From the NCBI GenBank assembly GCA_903915535.1, contig CAIWTJ010000125.1, positions 1 through 55,051 on the forward strand: DNA of 55,051 bases, in the 5' to 3' direction. The notes under the pieces were generated by a model. It ran no database searches, was not told the DNA's origin, and saw only the letters and a list, made by a program, of their open reading frames with translations. The position numbers and the translations under genes are program-made. This document shows, piece after piece, positions 50,190 to 55,051 of the stretch. Each line of letters starts with the position of its first letter. Position 1 is the stretch's first letter. This stretch comes from Enhydrobacter aerosaccus (GTDB lineage: Bacteria > Pseudomonadota > Alphaproteobacteria > Reyranellales > Reyranellaceae).

Positions 50190-50226
50190 TGCTATATACG
50201 CACTGAAAGATGGTGCGTAAATCGCA
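50190..50226 (-). promoter_or_regulatory. two operator-like palindromes upstream of the frameshifted gene
   Basis: TGCTATATACGCA (50190-50202) and TGCGTAAATCGCA (50214-50226) lie 24 bp apart centre to centre. Together they frame a possible minus-strand promoter, with TTACGC overlapping the distal site and TATATA inside the proximal one. Both match the TGCG-N5-CGCA form found at 14672-14684, except for one changed base in the proximal site. A shared regulator is likely. Confidence 0.5.
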
Positions 50227-50251
50227 ATACTCAAGGTCCGATTTGAAGATT

Positions 50252-50280
50252 TTGGTGGTTACGAAAAGTGACCGTCTAAT
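50252..50280 (+). promoter_or_regulatory. possible thiC promoter
   Basis: TTGGTG (50252-50257) and TCTAAT (50275-50280) are spaced by 17 bp and lie about 55 bp before the TPP riboswitch. The match to a housekeeping promoter is fair but not strong. A CCCCG/CGGGG hairpin (50281-50299) follows at once. Confidence 0.35.
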
Positions 50281-50335
50281 CCCCGGTTATTGAACGGGGC
50301 GGTTGCTCCGCGGGGTCGTCGGACTAGGATGGCGG

Positions 50336-52325
<1,990 letters not shown>

Positions 52326-52352
52326 ATAAAGCCCGCGCAGCTTGGGTCTTTT

Positions 52353-52383
52353 TGCGGCCGGGGGCGTTACACCCCCGGCCGCA
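52353..52383 (+). terminator. strong hairpin after thiC
   Basis: A perfect 12-bp stem TGCGGCCGGGGG/CCCCCGGCCGCA with a 7-nt loop follows thiC by 28 bp. No T-run follows, but a T5 run precedes it, so it would fit a canonical terminator on the opposite strand better than on the thiC strand. It likely ends thiC transcription or protects its 3' end. Confidence 0.5.
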
Positions 52384-52474
52384 GGCTGTCTTGCGCCTCT
52401 CAGATCGCTGGGGGAGGATCGGCCCTGTGGCTACGTATATGCAGAAGAGCTGCGTTTTGGGGGCTTTCTAGACG

Positions 52475-53845
52475 ATGAAGCGACTGCGGACCCTGATCGG
52501 GATCGGCGTTGGCCTTGCCGTGGTCGCGGTCGGCGGCTGGTACATTGCGACCAATTCCGGAAAGTCGGCGACGGCGGCGCGCCAGGGCGGTGGCGGTCGT
52601 TTCGGCGCGGGCGGCGCGCCCATTCCGGTCGGCACGGCGGTGGTCGCCAAAGGCGATATTCCCATTGTTATCAAAGCGTTGGGGACAGTGACTCCGCTCG
52701 CCAACGTGGTCGTGAAGACCCAGATCACGGGTCAGCTCCAGACCGTGGCCTTCACCGAAGGTCAGGCCGTCAAAAAGGGCGACGTCCTCGCCCAAGTCGA
52801 TCCGCGGCCTTATGACGTTGCCCTCCAGCAGGCGGTCGGCACGCTCGAAAAGGACAAGGCGACGCTGGCGAACGCCAAGATCGACCTCGCGCGCTATCAG
52901 AAGCTGGTCTCCCAGGACTCGATCGCGCGGCAGCAGCTCGACACCCAGGCCTCGTTGGTCAACCAGCTCCAGGGCACGGTGCTGACCGATCAGGCCGGTG
53001 TCGACTCGGCCAAGCTCAACCTCACCTATACGCGCATCGTGGCGCCGACCGACGGCCGGATCGGCCTGCGCCTGGTCGATCCCGGCAACTACGTGACGAT
53101 CGGCGACGCCACGGGTATCTGCACCATCACCCAGATGCAGCCGATGTCCGTGCTGTTCACGATCCCCGAGGATTCGCTGCCGCCCGTCCGCAAGCGGATG
53201 AAGACCGGCGCCAGCCTCGAAGTGACCGCGCTCGATCGCGCGCAGAAGGAGACGGTCGGCAAGGGCACGCTCTCGACCACCGACAACCAGGTCGACACCA
53301 CGACCGGCACGGTGAAGCTGCGCGCGATGTTCGACAATGCCGACGAGTCCCTGTTCCCCAACCAGTTCGTGAACATCCGGCTGCTAGTCGACACTGTGAA
53401 GGACGCGGTCGTGGTTCCGGTCGCCGCCGTGCAGCGCGGCAACCCGGGCACTTTCGTCTATCAGGTCAAGGCCGACGACACGGTACAGGTCCAGGTGATC
53501 GAGACCGGCGTCACCGACGGCGAGAAGATCGCCGTCACCAAGGGATTGGCCATCGGCGATCAGGTCGTGATCGACGGCGTCGATCGCCTGCGTGACGGTG
53601 CCAAGATCCGCAAGCCTGGCACGGCGGCCCCCGGCGGCGCGCGTCCCAATGGTGCACCTCCTGGGGCAGGCGCTGCCGCCACGCCGCCCAATACATCGGA
53701 AAAAGCCAGCAGCACCGCCGCACCACAGACGGGCGAGGCACCGCCGGCGGCACCTCAAGGTCAGCAGCGGCGCAGCGACGGCCAGCGTCGTGCCAATGGC
53801 GGCCCCGGTGGCGGCGCAGGTCAGCCCACCCAGACCAACCAGTAA
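52475..53845 (+). CDS. mdtA: RND efflux periplasmic adaptor, MdtA type
   Basis: A 456-residue adaptor of drug-type RND pumps. An N-terminal anchor helix (about 6-25) leads into the lipoyl half TPLANVVVKTQITGQLQTVAF, then a coiled-coil hairpin (about 115-165) and the second half TYTRIVAPTDGRIGLRLVDPGNYV, followed by beta-barrel and membrane-proximal domains. The last about 75 residues form an unusual Ala/Pro/Gly/Gln-rich tail. The pump gene starts 15 bp downstream, which marks an mdtAB(C) operon. No outer-membrane gene is seen up to the window edge. Confidence 0.9.
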   Translation: MKRLRTLIGIGVGLAVVAVGGWYIATNSGKSATAARQGGGGRFGAGGAPIPVGTAVVAKGDIPIVIKALGTVTPLANVVVKTQITGQLQTVAFTEGQAVKKGDVLAQVDPRPYDVALQQAVGTLEKDKATLANAKIDLARYQKLVSQDSIARQQLDTQASLVNQLQGTVLTDQAGVDSAKLNLTYTRIVAPTDGRIGLRLVDPGNYVTIGDATGICTITQMQPMSVLFTIPEDSLPPVRKRMKTGASLEVTALDRAQKETVGKGTLSTTDNQVDTTTGTVKLRAMFDNADESLFPNQFVNIRLLVDTVKDAVVVPVAAVQRGNPGTFVYQVKADDTVQVQVIETGVTDGEKIAVTKGLAIGDQVVIDGVDRLRDGAKIRKPGTAAPGGARPNGAPPGAGAAATPPNTSEKASSTAAPQTGEAPPAAPQGQQRRSDGQRRANGGPGGGAGQPTQTNQ

Positions 53846-53860
53846 GCGCGGCCGCGCGCC

Positions 53861-55051
53861 ATGAATCCGTCGCGGCTGTTCATCGAGCGTCCCGTGGGAA
53901 CGTCGCTGCTAATGGTGGCGATCCTGATGGTTGGCGCCATCGCCTACGGCTTCCTGCCGTTGGCGGCGCTGCCCGAAGTCGACTATCCGACCATCCGCGT
54001 GCTGACGCTCTACCCCGGCGCCGGGCCCGAAGTGATGACGTCGGCGGTGACCGCGCCGCTCGAGCGCCAGTTCGGCCAGATGCCCGGCCTCAACCAGATG
54101 ACGTCGACCAGCTCGGCCGGCGCTTCGGCGGTCACGCTGCAGTTCGACCTCAAGCTCGGCATCGACATCGCCGAGCAGCAGGTGCAGGCCGCGATCAATG
54201 CCGCGGGCAATCTGCTGCCGGGCGATCTTCCCGCGCCGCCGATCTATGCCAAGGTCAATCCGGCCGACGCGCCGATCCTGACGCTCGCCATCACTTCGAA
54301 AAGCGACCTGCTGACCAAGGTCTACGACCTGGTCGACACGCGGCTGGCGCAGAAGATCTCGCAGCTTCCGGGCGTCGGCCTCGTGACGCTGGGCGGCGGG
54401 CAGAAGCCCGGCGTGCGCATCCGCGCCAATCCGACGGCGCTCGCGGCCTATGGGCTGAACGTCGACGATCTGCGCACCACGATCTCGAACGCCAACGTCA
54501 ACACGCCCAAGGGCAATTTCGACGGGCCGACGCGGGCCTACACGATCAACGCCAACGACCAGATCACCGATCCCAGCCTGTTCAACAACGTGATCGTGGC
54601 CTACCGCAACGGCGCGCCGGTGCGGCTGCAGGACGTGGCGACCGTTTCGGACGGCCAGGAGAACAACCGGCTCGCGGCGTGGATGAACAACACGCAGGCC
54701 GTCGTCCTCGACGTGCAGCGCCAACCGGGCGCCAACGTCATCGCCGTGGTCGACAGCATCAAGGCGCTGCTGCCGCAGCTCAAGGAGTCCCTGCCCAGCA
54801 CGCTGGACGTGACGGTGCTGACCGACCGCACGCTCACCATCCGTGCCTCGGTGCACGACGTGCAGATCGAGCTCTCCTTCGCCGTGCTGCTGGTCGTGAT
54901 CGTGATCTTCCTGTTCCTGGGCGACTGGCGCGCCACCGTCATTCCGAGCCTCTCGGTGCCGCTGTCTCTCGTCGGCACGCTCGCGATCATGTATCTCGCG
55001 GGTTTCAGCCTGAACAACCTGTCGATCATGGCGTTGACCATCGCCACCGGC
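53861..55051 (+). CDS. mdtB: RND efflux permease, MdtB type (partial)
   Basis: The frame is open from ATG 53861 to the window edge (397 codons, about a third of the usual 1,040 residues). The first TM helix ([17 protein letters not shown]) with [16 protein letters not shown], the pore-domain block [18 protein letters not shown], and the start of TM2-TM3 ([35 protein letters not shown]) match HAE-1 pumps such as MdtB/MdtC. It should be followed by a second pump gene (mdtC) beyond the window. It is paired with the adaptor gene 15 bp upstream. Confidence 0.93.
   Translation, partial: MNPSRLFIERPVGTSLLMVAILMVGAIAYGFLPLAALPEVDYPTIRVLTLYPGAGPEVMTSAVTAPLERQFGQMPGLNQMTSTSSAGASAVTLQFDLKLGIDIAEQQVQAAINAAGNLLPGDLPAPPIYAKVNPADAPILTLAITSKSDLLTKVYDLVDTRLAQKISQLPGVGLVTLGGGQKPGVRIRANPTALAAYGLNVDDLRTTISNANVNTPKGNFDGPTRAYTINANDQITDPSLFNNVIVAYRNGAPVRLQDVATVSDGQENNRLAAWMNNTQAVVLDVQRQPGANVIAVVDSIKALLPQLKESLPSTLDVTVLTDRTLTIRASVHDVQIELSFAVLLVVIVIFLFLGDWRATVIPSLSVPLSLVGTLAIMYLAGFSLNNLSIMALTIATG

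Overview
The window is high-GC, gene-dense chromosomal DNA of an alphaproteobacterium. It carries an intracellular PHB depolymerase, a yejABEF peptide importer, a TctC-type binding protein, a CaiB/BaiF CoA transferase, NodT-type efflux and REP-like palindromes with a CCTCCCCCG arm. A Reyranella-like or other Rhodospirillales/Hyphomicrobiales relative is possible, but no rRNA or tRNA is present to place it. I found no insertion sequence, integrase or CRISPR array.

Layout. 1-5.3 kb: recQ, then a two-gene unit of a KaiC-like double ATPase and a hybrid histidine kinase that overlap by 4 bp. 5.3-10.3 kb (minus strand): MscS channel, small YXWGXW-type secreted protein, metallophosphatase, thiazoline-carboxylate hydrolase-like protein, PhaZ, a 49-residue membrane peptide and an EamA transporter. 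10.4-13.1 kb: two luciferase-like (F420-type) oxidoreductases and a secreted protein, separated by palindromic repeats. 13.2-16.6 kb: an AT-richer orphan gene, a RepA-like ATPase with an operator-like palindrome, a SCO protein, a stand-alone Rel-type HD hydrolase and a flavin reductase. 16.6-25 kb (minus strand): amidase, acetyl-CoA synthetase, nitroreductase, a VOC/hydrolase fusion, DinB-like protein and aconitase. 25-35 kb: TPR protein, alpha/beta hydrolase, and a heavy-metal-type RND tripartite efflux operon divergent from an OmpR-type two-component pair. 35-43.4 kb: PaaK-like ligase, SNase-like protein, GhrA-type reductase and yejABEF. 43.5-48.1 kb: rhomboid-Sel1 protein, TctC protein, a GrdB-like gene interrupted by one in-frame TGA, and a CoA transferase. 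48.1-50.2 kb: an AT-richer block of four small unknown genes, one of them frameshifted in a run of eight C. 50.2-55 kb: TPP riboswitch and thiC, then an MdtA/MdtB-type RND system cut by the window edge.

The strongest unusual observation is the GrdB-family gene at 45961-46887. Its reading frame continues through TGA at 46489 to give a U-x-x-C motif (Sec177/Cys180), and a perfect 7-bp hairpin lies 10 nt after the TGA. This is best read as a selenoprotein with a bacterial SECIS element, and a standard gene caller would split or truncate it. A second is a TGCG-N5-CGCA palindrome that lies over the promoters of two unrelated minus-strand genes 35 kb apart, once upstream of the RepA-like ATPase and twice upstream of the frameshifted gene. 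Both points are inferred from sequence alone.
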